From the NCBI RefSeq assembly GCF_009668025.1, contig NZ_WJXZ01000007.1:229152-293151 (forward strand): a DNA stretch of 64,000 nucleotides, given 5' to 3'. Of this stretch, positions 46,173 through 54,529 are shown piece by piece (position 1 is the first letter of the stretch; each line of letters starts with the position of its first letter). The notes under the pieces were generated by a model. The model worked only from the letters and a program-made list of their open reading frames with translations. It ran no database searches and was not told where the DNA came from. Made by a program: the position numbers and the translations under genes. Origin of the DNA: Larkinella terrae (GTDB lineage: Bacteria; Bacteroidota; Bacteroidia; Cytophagales; Spirosomataceae).

Positions 46173-47375
46173 ATGGCATTAGAACAAACCTGGCGCTGGT
46201 TCGGTCCCGCCGATCCCGTTAGTCTCGCCGATATCAAGCAAGCCGGCGCAACGGGAATTGTAACCGCGTTACACCATATTCCGAACGGACAGGTCTGGTC
46301 CGTCGATGAAATCAACGCCCGAAAATCGCTCATTGAAGCCGCTCCGGGCGAACACCGGTTGACGTGGTCGGTAGTGGAAAGTATTCCGGTACATGACGCC
46401 ATTAAAACCCGCTCCGACGGTTTTCAGCAATACATCGAGAATTACAAGGAGTCGATTGTGAACCTGGGTCGCTGCGGCATCGATACGGTTTGTTACAATT
46501 TCATGCCGGTGCTGGACTGGACCCGCACCGATCTGGATTACCTGATGCCTGATGGCTCGACGGCTTTGCGGTTTGATGCCACGGAGTTTGCGGCTTTTGA
46601 ATTGTTCATTCTGAAACGTCCCGGCGCCGAAGCGCATTATTCGCCAGAACAGATTCAGAATGCCCGCAGCCGGTTTGAAGCGATGGACGAAACCGCTGCC
46701 CTACGTTTACAGCGGAACATCATCGCGGGTTTGCCGGGCTCGGAAGAAAGCTATACCGTCGAGCAGTTTCAGGCGACACTGGATACGTATAAGCACATCG
46801 GCGATAAGGAGTTACGCGAAAATCTGTACGCGTTTCTGCAGGAAATCGCCCCCGTGGCGCAGGATGCGGGCGTTCGGTTGTCGATTCACCCCGATGATCC
46901 GCCGTTTCCGATTCTGGGCCTGCCGCGCGTGGTCAGTACGGAAGCCGATGCCAGGCTGGTGCTGGATGCCATTGATATTCCGGCAAACGGGCTGTGTTTC
47001 TGCACCGGTTCGTACGGCGTTCGGCCCGACAACGATCTGGCGGGCATGGTCGATCGGCTGGGTTCCCGCATTCATTTCATTCATTTGCGGGCAACCAAAC
47101 GCGATGAGGAAGGTAATTTCTACGAAGCCAATCACCTCGACGGCGATGTGGATATGTTTGCCGTCGTCAGCGCATTGCTGGGCGAACAGCGTCGCCGGGA
47201 AGAGGAGGGAATCGAGAATTTCCGGATGCCTTTCCGTCCCGATCACGGCCACAAAATGCTCGATGATCTGAATTCCGGTAAACGAACGAACCCGGGTTAC
47301 ACGGCCATCGGACGTTTGCGCGGGCTGGCCGAGCTGCGCGGATTGATGCTGGGAATTGAGCGGTCGAGTCTTTGA
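46173..47375 (+). CDS. uxuA: Mannonate dehydratase
   Basis: 400 residues. UxuA removes water from D-mannonate to give 2-keto-3-deoxygluconate. Recognisable segments: [20 protein letters not shown] at the start, [52 protein letters not shown] with metal-binding His, [13 protein letters not shown], and [13 protein letters not shown] near the end. It supplies the substrate of kdgK in the divergent operon. The matching fructuronate reductase uxuB is not in the window unless the uxaB-like gene does that job. Confidence 0.97.
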   Translation: MALEQTWRWFGPADPVSLADIKQAGATGIVTALHHIPNGQVWSVDEINARKSLIEAAPGEHRLTWSVVESIPVHDAIKTRSDGFQQYIENYKESIVNLGRCGIDTVCYNFMPVLDWTRTDLDYLMPDGSTALRFDATEFAAFELFILKRPGAEAHYSPEQIQNARSRFEAMDETAALRLQRNIIAGLPGSEESYTVEQFQATLDTYKHIGDKELRENLYAFLQEIAPVAQDAGVRLSIHPDDPPFPILGLPRVVSTEADARLVLDAIDIPANGLCFCTGSYGVRPDNDLAGMVDRLGSRIHFIHLRATKRDEEGNFYEANHLDGDVDMFAVVSALLGEQRRREEEGIENFRMPFRPDHGHKMLDDLNSGKRTNPGYTAIGRLRGLAELRGLMLGIERSSL

Positions 47376-47398
47376 TTTTTGTATATTGCTGTAAAATC

Positions 47399-47474
47399 GT
47401 TTATGGTTTAAAGTTTAAGGTTTAAAGTCTGGTCCTGGTTTTAACCTTAAACTTTAAAACCTTTAACCATAAAC
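47399..47474. repeat. Intergenic inverted repeat (TTTAAAGTTTAAGG family)
   Basis: Outer arms GTTTATGGTT 47399-47408 with 47465-47474, and inner arms 47407-47422 with 47443-47458 (16 of 16), give a hairpin with an asymmetric bulge. The word GTTTAAGGTTTAAAG is reiterated. It ends six bases before the Uma2 ATG. Confidence 0.88.
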
Positions 47475-47480
47475 TGACGT

Positions 47481-48119
47481 ATGGCGGAAGTTCAGGAAAA
47501 ACAGAATACAAAACGCAATCCGGCGCAGCGCGAGGCCCGGATCGCGAGGGCTCGTTTGCTCGAATCGCTCGTCTATGAGATGTGGGACGGCAAACCGGTT
47601 TATTACGCCGGCTACAAGGATGTCTTGAGCGGTATTAAATCGGCAGAAAGCGTAATGAGTTCGCGTTTGTTACGAGGAATATTGATCGCCAAATTGGTCG
47701 CCCGGTTAATCAATGGGTTGAATGAGGAAGAGTTTACGGTGGTCACCAATGAATTAGGTGTTCAGTTTAAAAAGAATGACTGGAGAGCCTGCGATATTGC
47801 CGTTTTTTCGAATTCGCAGCTGGAAGGTCAGGATCTGTCCAAATATGCCTGGGTTCCGCCGAAGATTGCGATTGAAGTAGACACCAAAGCTGACTTCAGC
47901 CGCTTTCATTCTGATTTTAATTATTACCAGGAAAAAACCACCCAATTGCTCAATTTTGGCGTCGAAAAAGTGATCTGGATTTTTACCGAATCAAGAAAAA
48001 TATGGATTGCGGAACCCCAGAAAGACTGGCTTTTGAAGAACTGGGACCAGCCCATCGACGTGCTTCCGGGCTGTTCGTTTGTACTCGATGCGTTGTTGAC
48101 GGGTAAAAAGTCGGCGTAA
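47481..48119 (+). CDS. Uma2-family (DUF820) putative nuclease
   Basis: 212 residues. A charged N-terminus is followed by the PD-(D/E)XK-like core of Uma2 proteins: WRACDIAVFSNSQLEGQDLS with the catalytic Asp, and PPKIAIEVDTKADFS with Glu and Lys. FGVEKVIWIFTESRKIWIAE continues the fold. Members are widespread in cyanobacteria and Bacteroidota and often come in many copies; their function is unknown. It lies between uxuA and uxaC, right after an inverted-repeat element, which suggests late insertion into the operon. Confidence 0.88.
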   Translation: MAEVQEKQNTKRNPAQREARIARARLLESLVYEMWDGKPVYYAGYKDVLSGIKSAESVMSSRLLRGILIAKLVARLINGLNEEEFTVVTNELGVQFKKNDWRACDIAVFSNSQLEGQDLSKYAWVPPKIAIEVDTKADFSRFHSDFNYYQEKTTQLLNFGVEKVIWIFTESRKIWIAEPQKDWLLKNWDQPIDVLPGCSFVLDALLTGKKSA

Positions 48120-48154
48120 CCGGCTTTACTTCCTGAACGAACTCCATTACGATC

Positions 48155-49567
48155 ATGCTGGTTGATCAACCGATTAAATCCTTTTTAGACGAAGATTTTC
48201 TTCTCCAAACCGATACCGCCCGGCGGCTTTACCACGATTACGCCAAGTCGATGCCAATCATCGACTACCACTGTCACCTGCCGCCCGATCAGATTGCTGC
48301 CGATAAAACGTTTGAGAACCTGACGCAGATCTGGCTCTACGGCGATCACTACAAATGGCGGGCGATGCGGACCAACGGTGTATCGGAAAAATACTGCACC
48401 GGCGACGCGTCGGATTACGAGAAATTTCAGAAGTGGGCCGAAACCGTGCCGTATACAATGCGTAACCCACTTTACCACTGGACGCACATGGAGTTGAAAA
48501 ACCCCTTTGGCGTCGAAACGGTGCTGAATGCCACGTCGGCCCGGCAGATTTACGATACCTGCACCGAGCAACTGCCCGGCATGTCGACCCGCGCTTTGCT
48601 GCGTCATTTCAACGTCAGGACAGTTTGCACCACCGACGATCCGACGGATTCGCTGGAGCATCACCGGAAAATTGCCGAAGACGGTTTTGAAATCAAAGTG
48701 CTGCCAACGTTCCGCCCCGACAAGGCGATGGCAATCGACGACGTACCGGTTTTTCAGTCGTATGTGAAACGGGTCGGCGAGGTTTGTAACCAGGACATTC
48801 GGTCGCTTGACGTTTTCATCGAATGCCTGAAACAGCGGCACGATTACTTTGCCCAGGCCGGTTGCCGGTTGTCGGATCACGGCCTGGAACTCATTTACGC
48901 CGAACCGTATACCGAATCAGAAGTTCGTTCGACGTTTGAAAAACTGCTTTCCAATGCGGTTTTGAGCGAAACCGAGCGACTGCAATTCAAGTCGTATATG
49001 CTCGACCGGTTTGCGGAATGGGATTGGGAAAAAGGCTGGACGCAGCAGTTTCACCTCGGCGCGCTACGGAATAACAACAAACGGGCCCTGCGAACCCTCG
49101 GCCCCGATACGGGCTGGGACAGCATCGGCGATTTCCGGCAGGCAGGTCCGCTGGCGCGGTTCTTGGGCGGTCTGGACGACCGGGATCAGTTGGCCAAAAC
49201 CATCCTGTACAACCTGAATCCGAGCGACAACGAAATCATGGCGACCATGATTGGTAATTTCAACGATGGATCGACGCCGGGCAAGATTCAGTTTGGCTCG
49301 GGCTGGTGGTTTCTGGATCAGAAAGACGGCATGGAGCGGCAGATCAACGCCCTGTCGAACATGGGCTTACTGAGCCGGTTTGTTGGGATGCTGACCGATT
49401 CGCGCAGCTTCCTGTCGTATCCGCGTCACGAATACTTCCGCCGGATTCTCTGCAATATCTTCGGGAACGACGTCGAAAATGGCGAATTACCCAACGACAT
49501 CGAGTGGATCGGCAAACTTGTGCAGAACATCTGTTACAACAACGCCGAAGGATACTTTGGGTTTTAA
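48155..49567 (+). CDS. uxaC: Glucuronate (uronate) isomerase
   Basis: 470 residues. UxaC converts D-glucuronate to D-fructuronate and D-galacturonate to D-tagaturonate, the first step of the pathway. Family segments: MPIIDYHCHLPPDQIAADK with the metal-binding HxH, YGDHYKWRAMRTNGV, TTDDPTDSLEHH, and QFHLGALRNNNKRALRTLGP. DSRSFLSYPRHEYFRRILCN follows near the end. It is 35 bases after the Uma2 gene. An AATGATGAATG-family inverted repeat follows the stop. Confidence 0.97.
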   Translation: MLVDQPIKSFLDEDFLLQTDTARRLYHDYAKSMPIIDYHCHLPPDQIAADKTFENLTQIWLYGDHYKWRAMRTNGVSEKYCTGDASDYEKFQKWAETVPYTMRNPLYHWTHMELKNPFGVETVLNATSARQIYDTCTEQLPGMSTRALLRHFNVRTVCTTDDPTDSLEHHRKIAEDGFEIKVLPTFRPDKAMAIDDVPVFQSYVKRVGEVCNQDIRSLDVFIECLKQRHDYFAQAGCRLSDHGLELIYAEPYTESEVRSTFEKLLSNAVLSETERLQFKSYMLDRFAEWDWEKGWTQQFHLGALRNNNKRALRTLGPDTGWDSIGDFRQAGPLARFLGGLDDRDQLAKTILYNLNPSDNEIMATMIGNFNDGSTPGKIQFGSGWWFLDQKDGMERQINALSNMGLLSRFVGMLTDSRSFLSYPRHEYFRRILCNIFGNDVENGELPNDIEWIGKLVQNICYNNAEGYFGF

Positions 49568-49579
49568 GGAAGAAATTTT

Positions 49580-49659
49580 AAATGAAAAATGATGAATGTC
49601 GAATGTAAAAGTGGCTCTGCCTCATTACTTTATCATTCAATATTCATCATTTTTCATTT
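49580..49659. repeat. Long intergenic inverted repeat (AATGATGAATG family)
   Basis: Arms 49580-49612 and 49627-49659 match at 29 of 33 positions. The words AAAAATGATGAATG and GAATGTAAAAGT are nearly those of the element at 4882-4983. It lies between convergent genes. Confidence 0.88.
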
Positions 49660-49698
49660 TTGATTTTAAAGTGCTTCAACGAGTACCGTAAAAACAAA

Positions 49699-49721
49699 AA
49701 AGCCGCACGATCTGCGGCTTT
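49699..49721 (-). terminator. Intrinsic terminator of the DUF4920 gene
   Basis: AAAGCCGCA (49699-49707) pairs with TGCGGCTTT (49713-49721). On the minus strand a T-rich run (TTTTTTGTTTTT) follows. A classical rho-independent site. Confidence 0.9.
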
Positions 49722-49775
49722 CAGGATACAGTATTTATCAAAACTGACGGCGGTTTTTGCCTGATTGTCAGCTTT

Positions 49776-50231
49776 TTATTTTTTGACAATTACTCCGTCA
49801 GCCGTAAACGTAAGGGCTTTTTCGGGTTCCGTGATTTTGGCGATTTCTTCCTTGCTTTTTCCGGCATCTTCGGCATAATGACGAAGTTCAGCTACAGAAG
49901 TTGTTTTGGTTTCGGCGGTTCCTTCAAAAACGACATTTTTGCCGGCAATGTCTTTCGGGACAAAGAAACCGTAGTCGCGGAACCGCACCAGCATGGTTTG
50001 GTTATCGGCGGTTTTAACCCGCATCCAGCAGCCTTTCACCTGGCAAACCGACTCGACGGTGCCTTCGACTTTGGTCGCTAATTCTTTTTTATCGCCCATT
50101 TTAGCCGCCAGTGCCGAAGATGGCGTGGCGTTGTCGGCCGTAATTTTCTTGCCGTGGTAGCTCACATTATCCTGCGCGACGGCGCTGAGGGAAATTCCGA
50201 GGGCAAAGGTCAGGATCGCTAACATTTTCAT
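49776..50231 (-). CDS. DUF4920 secreted protein
   Basis: 151 residues with a signal peptide (LAILTFALGISLSAVAQ). The mature domain has VEGTVESVCQVKGCWMRVKT and FRDYGFFVPKDIAGKNVVFE, which define DUF4920, an OB-fold-like periplasmic domain. The conserved Cys-x5-Cys-Trp-Met may bind a metal. Function unknown. It has a good -7 element upstream and a clear terminator, so it is transcribed alone. Confidence 0.9.
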   Translation of the reverse strand: MKMLAILTFALGISLSAVAQDNVSYHGKKITADNATPSSALAAKMGDKKELATKVEGTVESVCQVKGCWMRVKTADNQTMLVRFRDYGFFVPKDIAGKNVVFEGTAETKTTSVAELRHYAEDAGKSKEEIAKITEPEKALTFTADGVIVKK

Positions 50232-50265
50232 AGTCTGTCTGCTGCGGTTTTGAAGTGATGCAGGA

Positions 50266-50273
50266 CAAAAATA
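50266..50273 (-). promoter_or_regulatory. -7 element of the DUF4920 gene
   Basis: On the minus strand TATTTTTG matches TAnnTTTG exactly, 34 bases before the start codon. No good -33 TTG at the normal spacing was seen. Confidence 0.5.
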
Positions 50274-50336
50274 ACAAAAAAGGCGATGGAAAGATAGCCT
50301 ACAATAGGTAGAAGGTCCGACGGTTTTGAATAGTGG

Positions 50337-51449
50337 TTAGAAAGGAAGTACTAACTGCTGACCGGATGATTCATCGGAGGCTTCCAGATTGGACAGCGAA
50401 ACGCCCAATAACCGGACGCCTTTGGGGACAGGAAAGAGGGCAGTCAGCAAGTCGGTGCCGATTCGGTCCAGAAATGACTTCTGGGAAATAGGGCCAAACG
50501 TGGTCCGGCTGCGTGTAATCTGCTCAAAATCGGCGAATTTTACTTTCAGCGTGACCGTGCGGCCCACCACCTGCATGCGTTCGCACAACCGCCAGACTGA
50601 ATCGAGTTCCGGTTGCAAACCGGCCAGTAACTCTGCCTCGGTAGACAGGTCGTGGTCGAAGGTGTTTTCCGAACCAATCGATTTCCGCAGCCGGTCGGGC
50701 ATAACCGGACGCTCGTCGATGGCCCGGGCGATGGTGTAGTAATAGCTTCCGACTTTGCCAAAATGCTTTTTCAGAAATGCCTCCGATTGTTGCCGCAGAT
50801 CTAAACCGGTAAAAATGCCGAGCTGATTTAGTTTGGCGGCTGTCACCCGACCAATGCCGTGAAATTGCCCGACGGTCAGGGTTTCCACGAAGGCCAGCCC
50901 CTGCGAGGGTTTGATGACGTACAAGCCGTTCGGTTTCCGGAAATCGGAGGCCAGTTTGGCCAGGAATTTATTGTAAGAAACGCCCGCGGAAGCCGTCAGT
51001 TGGGTTTTCTCGTGAATTTTGGCGCGGATTTCTTCGGCAATCTGCGTCGCTGATGCAATATTTTTCAGATTATCAGTAACATCCAGATACGCTTCATCCA
51101 GAGACAGCGGTTCGATTAGTGGGGTGTATTCGGCAAAAATGGTCCGTATCTCGTTGGAAACGTATTTATAGACGTCGAAACGGGGTTTGACAAAAATCAG
51201 ATCGGGGCATTTGCGGATGGCAACCGTGGACGCCATTGCCGAGCGAACTCCAAATTTGCGGGCCTCGTAACTGGCCGCAGCCACTACGCCCCGCTGGCTC
51301 GACCCTCCTACAGCGATCGGTTTGTTGCGCAACGCGGAATTATCCCGTTGTTCAACAGAGGCATAAAACGCATCCATGTCGATGTGGATGATTTTTCGGC
51401 TCGCTGGCTGGTCCACTGAACGTTTCTTGCTGCTGGAATTGAAGACCAA
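50337..51449 (-). CDS. dinB: DNA polymerase IV (Y family)
   Basis: 370 residues, usual length. The palm motifs IIHIDMDAFYASVEQRD and PLSLDEAYLDVTDN carry the catalytic acidic residues. TASAGVSYNKFLAKLASDFR and GIGRVTAAKLNQLGIFTGLD are the helix-hairpin-helix thumb. The little-finger domain follows. The C-terminus ends EASDESSGQQLVLPF, a clamp-binding motif (QLVLPF). It carries out translesion synthesis. The start at TTG 51449 is a guess: the frame stays open upstream and no ATG precedes the first motif. Confidence 0.95.
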   Translation of the reverse strand: MVFNSSSKKRSVDQPASRKIIHIDMDAFYASVEQRDNSALRNKPIAVGGSSQRGVVAAASYEARKFGVRSAMASTVAIRKCPDLIFVKPRFDVYKYVSNEIRTIFAEYTPLIEPLSLDEAYLDVTDNLKNIASATQIAEEIRAKIHEKTQLTASAGVSYNKFLAKLASDFRKPNGLYVIKPSQGLAFVETLTVGQFHGIGRVTAAKLNQLGIFTGLDLRQQSEAFLKKHFGKVGSYYYTIARAIDERPVMPDRLRKSIGSENTFDHDLSTEAELLAGLQPELDSVWRLCERMQVVGRTVTLKVKFADFEQITRSRTTFGPISQKSFLDRIGTDLLTALFPVPKGVRLLGVSLSNLEASDESSGQQLVLPF

Positions 51450-51525
51450 TTTACGCTTTTTTTGATCGATAACGGCACGGACAAGCGATTAACCGGCGAA
51501 TCAATTCTTTTTCTTTCGCCCAAAA

Positions 51526-51556
51526 TTTGAGTTGACCACACTCTCGTGTAGATTTA
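51526..51556 (+). promoter_or_regulatory. Candidate promoter of pssA
   Basis: TTTG (51526-51529), a 19-base spacer, and TAGATTTA (51549-51556) fit the Bacteroidota consensus with one change. The start of transcription would lie near 51562. Confidence 0.5.
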
Positions 51557-51652
51557 CACCGTTGTTTGCGGTTTTTAGGAAATGGAGTTCCGCCGTGTTT
51601 CACTTAGTTTTTCAAATCAATCAATAAGCTACTTCGTCATCTGCCCAATGCC

Positions 51653-52303
51653 ATGACCTGCGGCAACCTGCTGTGCGGGTGCGTCGGGTTGGTCATGACT
51701 TTACGCGGTGAGCCCGAAACGGCAGCCTGGCTGATTGTTCTGGCCGGAATCCTCGATTTTGGCGACGGTTTTGTGGCCCGGCTGGTGCACGTTTCCGGCC
51801 CGTTTGGGAAAGAGCTGGACTCGCTGGCCGATGTTGTGACGTTCGGGGTTCTGCCCGCTACGCTGATTTTTCAGGAGCTTTGGTCTCAGGGACTTGGCAA
51901 CTGGTCGTATCTGGCGTATCTGATTGCGGTTTTATCGGCCCTGCGACTGGCTAATTTCAACATCGACACCCGTCAGTCTGACCAGTTTATTGGTCTCCCG
52001 GTTCCGGCCAATACGATTTTTATTGCGGCATTTCCGCTCATGAGTCACTACCAGCCGCAGTTTTCTTTTCTGTGGCACAACCCCATTACGCTGTTTTTTC
52101 TGATCGGTTTTTCGTTCATGCTGGTAGCCGAATTGCCATTACTGGCGTTCAAATTCAAATCATTCGGCTGGCGCGAAAACCGCATAAAATTCATTTTTCT
52201 GATACTATCGGCGTTTCTGTTGTTATTTTTGCAATTCGCAGCCGTACCGCTCATTATCGTATTGTACATTTTGATCTCATTTTTTGCTAAAAAGAAGGAG
52301 TGA
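51653..52303 (+). CDS. pssA: CDP-diacylglycerol-serine O-phosphatidyltransferase
   Basis: 216 residues from ATG 51653, an integral membrane CDP-alcohol phosphotransferase making phosphatidylserine, precursor of phosphatidylethanolamine. The family motif is DFGDGFVARLVHVSGPFGKE, continuing into LDSLADVVTFG (DGxxAR...GxxxDxxxD). The start is doubtful: the same frame is open upstream from 51608 and codes KLLRHLPNAM just before TCGNLLCG, which is normal for the family's N-terminus, yet no standard start codon except CTG lies there. An ATG at 51582 is in a different frame. See the finding on this start. Confidence 0.9.
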   Translation: MTCGNLLCGCVGLVMTLRGEPETAAWLIVLAGILDFGDGFVARLVHVSGPFGKELDSLADVVTFGVLPATLIFQELWSQGLGNWSYLAYLIAVLSALRLANFNIDTRQSDQFIGLPVPANTIFIAAFPLMSHYQPQFSFLWHNPITLFFLIGFSFMLVAELPLLAFKFKSFGWRENRIKFIFLILSAFLLLFLQFAAVPLIIVLYILISFFAKKKE

Positions 52304-52374
52304 GGGAAGAAAGAGGCAACGAAGTTCTCCGGAATTTCCTGTCTGCTTTCGGTCTTCTATCCGGACCTCCAATC

Positions 52375-52632
52375 ATGAAATACATCGCTGAAATTGACAT
52401 AATGCCCCAAAAGGAAATCCTTGATCCGCAGGGAAAAGCCGTAAAATTAGGATTACACAACCTCCACATCGATTCGGTGGGCGACGTCCGGATTGGTAAA
52501 CACATCCGGCTGGAGGTCGAAGCGGAATCGGAAGAAACGGCGAAAGCGACCGTCGATACCGCCTGCCGCCAACTGCTGGCGAACCTGATTATGGAAGAAT
52601 ATACGTTCTCGATCGCCGAAATTACTGCCTAA
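52375..52632 (+). CDS. purS: Phosphoribosylformylglycinamidine synthase subunit PurS
   Basis: 85 residues from the ATG at 52375, the normal length. KYIAEIDIMPQKEILDPQGK and VKLGLHNLHIDSVGDVRIGK are the PurS signature; the ending LLANLIMEEYTFSI is also typical. PurS helps channel ammonia from PurQ to PurL in purine synthesis. Neither partner is nearby. The gene is 71 bases after pssA and three bases before fabH. Confidence 0.95.
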   Translation: MKYIAEIDIMPQKEILDPQGKAVKLGLHNLHIDSVGDVRIGKHIRLEVEAESEETAKATVDTACRQLLANLIMEEYTFSIAEITA

Positions 52633-52635
52633 GGA

Positions 52636-53637
52636 ATGGCCTATTCCAAAATCACCGGTCTGGGATTTTACGTCCCCGAAAACGTCGTTACGAATCAGGA
52701 TCTGATCCAGTACATGGACACGTCGGACGAATGGATTCGGGAACGCACCGGTATTCAGCAACGGCGGTATTTTACCTACGGAAAAGACACCAACGCCAGC
52801 ATGGCGACGGCGGCTTCCCGCATGGCGATTGATCGCGCCGGTTTGCAAACGGATGATATTGAGCTGATTGTCTTTGCAACCATTACGCCGGATTACTTTT
52901 TTCCCGGTTCCGGTTTTCTGATGCAGCGCGAACTCGGACTGGAAGGAATCGGGGTCATCGACATTCGCAACCAGTGTTCGGGTTTTGTCTACGCCTTGTC
53001 GATCGCCGACCAATTCATCAAAACTGGTATGTACAAAACCGTTCTGGTAGTGGGTTCGGAAATTCAGTCAACCTGGATCAACAAAAGTACGGCTGGCCGG
53101 GGTGTTGCCGTTATTTTCGGCGATGGCGCGGGGGCGGCTGTTTTGCAGGCCACCAAAGATTCCGAACACCGCATTTTGACCACGCACCTGCACGCCGACG
53201 GTCGCTACGCAGAAGATTTGTATGTGAAAGATCCGGGGAGCAGTCGACCGTCGCGCTCGGCTACGAAAGAAATGGTCGACGAGGGCGGTTTTGATGTTGT
53301 CATGAACGGTAATGCGGTTTTTAAACACGCAACCGTGCGCTTTGCGGAGGTGATCAACGAAGCACTGAAAGCCAACGGCTACAATGCCGACGATATCTCG
53401 TTGCTGGTGCCGCATCAGGCCAATATTCGCATTTCGGATTACGTTCGGCAGCAGTTGAAATTGCCGCCGGAGAAAGTGATCAACAATATTGAGCGGTTTG
53501 GTAACACCACCGCAGCGTCCATTCCCATTGCCCTCACCGAAGCCTGGGAGCAGGGCCGTATCCAGTCCGGCGATCTGATTTGTTTAGCCGCTTTCGGCAG
53601 CGGTTTTACCTGGGCGTCCGCTTTGATAAAGTGGTGA
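52636..53637 (+). CDS. fabH: Beta-ketoacyl-ACP synthase III
   Basis: 333 residues. FabH starts fatty acid synthesis by condensing an acyl-CoA with malonyl-ACP. The catalytic triad can be placed: Cys114 in IRNQCSGFVYAL, His260 in LVPHQANIRIS and Asn290 in ERFGNTTAASIPIAL. TSDEWIRERTGIQQRRYF near the start is typical. It is three bases after purS, so probably in one transcript with pssA and purS. Some members take other starter units. Confidence 0.95.
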   Translation: MAYSKITGLGFYVPENVVTNQDLIQYMDTSDEWIRERTGIQQRRYFTYGKDTNASMATAASRMAIDRAGLQTDDIELIVFATITPDYFFPGSGFLMQRELGLEGIGVIDIRNQCSGFVYALSIADQFIKTGMYKTVLVVGSEIQSTWINKSTAGRGVAVIFGDGAGAAVLQATKDSEHRILTTHLHADGRYAEDLYVKDPGSSRPSRSATKEMVDEGGFDVVMNGNAVFKHATVRFAEVINEALKANGYNADDISLLVPHQANIRISDYVRQQLKLPPEKVINNIERFGNTTAASIPIALTEAWEQGRIQSGDLICLAAFGSGFTWASALIKW

Positions 53638-53641
53638 AAGT

Positions 53642-53787
53642 TGACCATTGACAATTGACCATCGACCATTTTCAATGGTCAGTCGTCTATTGTCATCAAT
53701 TCTGCCCTTGACAGCTCCCATCGACCATTTTCAATCGTCAGTTGTCGATGGTCAATGGTCATCCGTCTATTGTCATCAATACTGCCC
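53642..53787. repeat. TTGACCATTGAC-type inverted and direct repeats overlapping a gene end
   Basis: The words TGACCATTGAC and CATCGACCATTTTCAA recur in both orientations; for example CCATCGAC 53718-53725 pairs with 53744-53751. A 35-base segment at 53673-53707 is repeated 80 bases on at 53753-53787 with about three changes. The second copy includes the last codons and stop of the CoA-binding gene. Confidence 0.85.
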
Positions 53788-54138
53788 GATGGCCAGCATG
53801 ACAAGCGTACAGGCTTCAACTGGCTCGATTCCCTGTTGTTCCAGGTCTTTCTCAAAATCCGGATTTTCCGTGCCGGGGTTGAAAATAACCCGCCGGGGCT
53901 TCAACTCTTTGATATAATCGTACAGGCCCGTCTGATTTTTGGGTGAGACGTAAAGCGTAACGGTATCAATATCAGTTAATTCGGGCCGACCGGTCCGAAT
54001 GGGATTGTTTCGAATCGTTCCTGATCGTAAGCCCAATAACTCGACTTCGTGTCCCTGTTGCACCAGTCGATTGGCTGCTTTATTGGCATAGCGCTCCGGA
54101 TTTTCCGAAGCCCCCACCACCAGAGTTTTTGTTTTCAT
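53776..54138 (-). CDS. CoA-binding domain protein
   Basis: 120 residues, a single Rossmann-like CoA-binding domain of the YccU type. LVVGASENPERYANKAANRL is the nucleotide loop; GHEVELLGLRSGTIRNNPI, IDTVTLYVSPKNQTGLYDYI and RVIFNPGTENPDFEKDLEQQ follow in the usual order. The biological role of such stand-alone domains is unknown. Its final codons lie within the repeat element described for 53642-53787. Confidence 0.9.
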   Translation of the reverse strand: MKTKTLVVGASENPERYANKAANRLVQQGHEVELLGLRSGTIRNNPIRTGRPELTDIDTVTLYVSPKNQTGLYDYIKELKPRRVIFNPGTENPDFEKDLEQQGIEPVEACTLVMLAIGQY

Positions 54139-54529
54139 TTTTTTAATCTACTTTCTTTTAAAACTATCTGACAACCAGTTTAGTTTCTAGAGAAAATCCA
54201 GCTTATCTTCGACCTCAACACATAATAATGAGTCTGCTTAAAACTAAAGTGGGTTTAATTTCGTATGTATTGCGCCGGAGTCCAATTCCTGACTCTTTCT
54301 CCACACCTTTTATTTGATTTGGACCTTCACTAAATTAAGTAATCGTTTAACAAATACTTGATTTTCTTGAACAAAGTACAAAAGGAAAATGGTTGTGTGT
54401 TTTTTGTAATATGTTGATTTTGAGGTATTTATAATATTTTAAGTGAAATTTAATAAACACTTAATAAATTATTTTGTTAATTAGATATTAAACAACCTGC
54501 CACCACTAGACTAGCTACTTAGCCTAAGC
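54139..54529. other. 391-base AT-rich divergent intergenic region
   Basis: It lies between the CoA-binding gene and the HNH gene. The part from about 54330 is strongly AT-rich with several T- and A-runs, unlike the flanking DNA. No gene, clear promoter match or long inverted repeat was seen. Confidence 0.6.

Noticed and set aside
41452-53787. CRISPR array formed by the repeated intergenic words
   Set aside because: No regular repeat-spacer spacing, no cas genes, and the repeats are inverted pairs rather than direct arrays.
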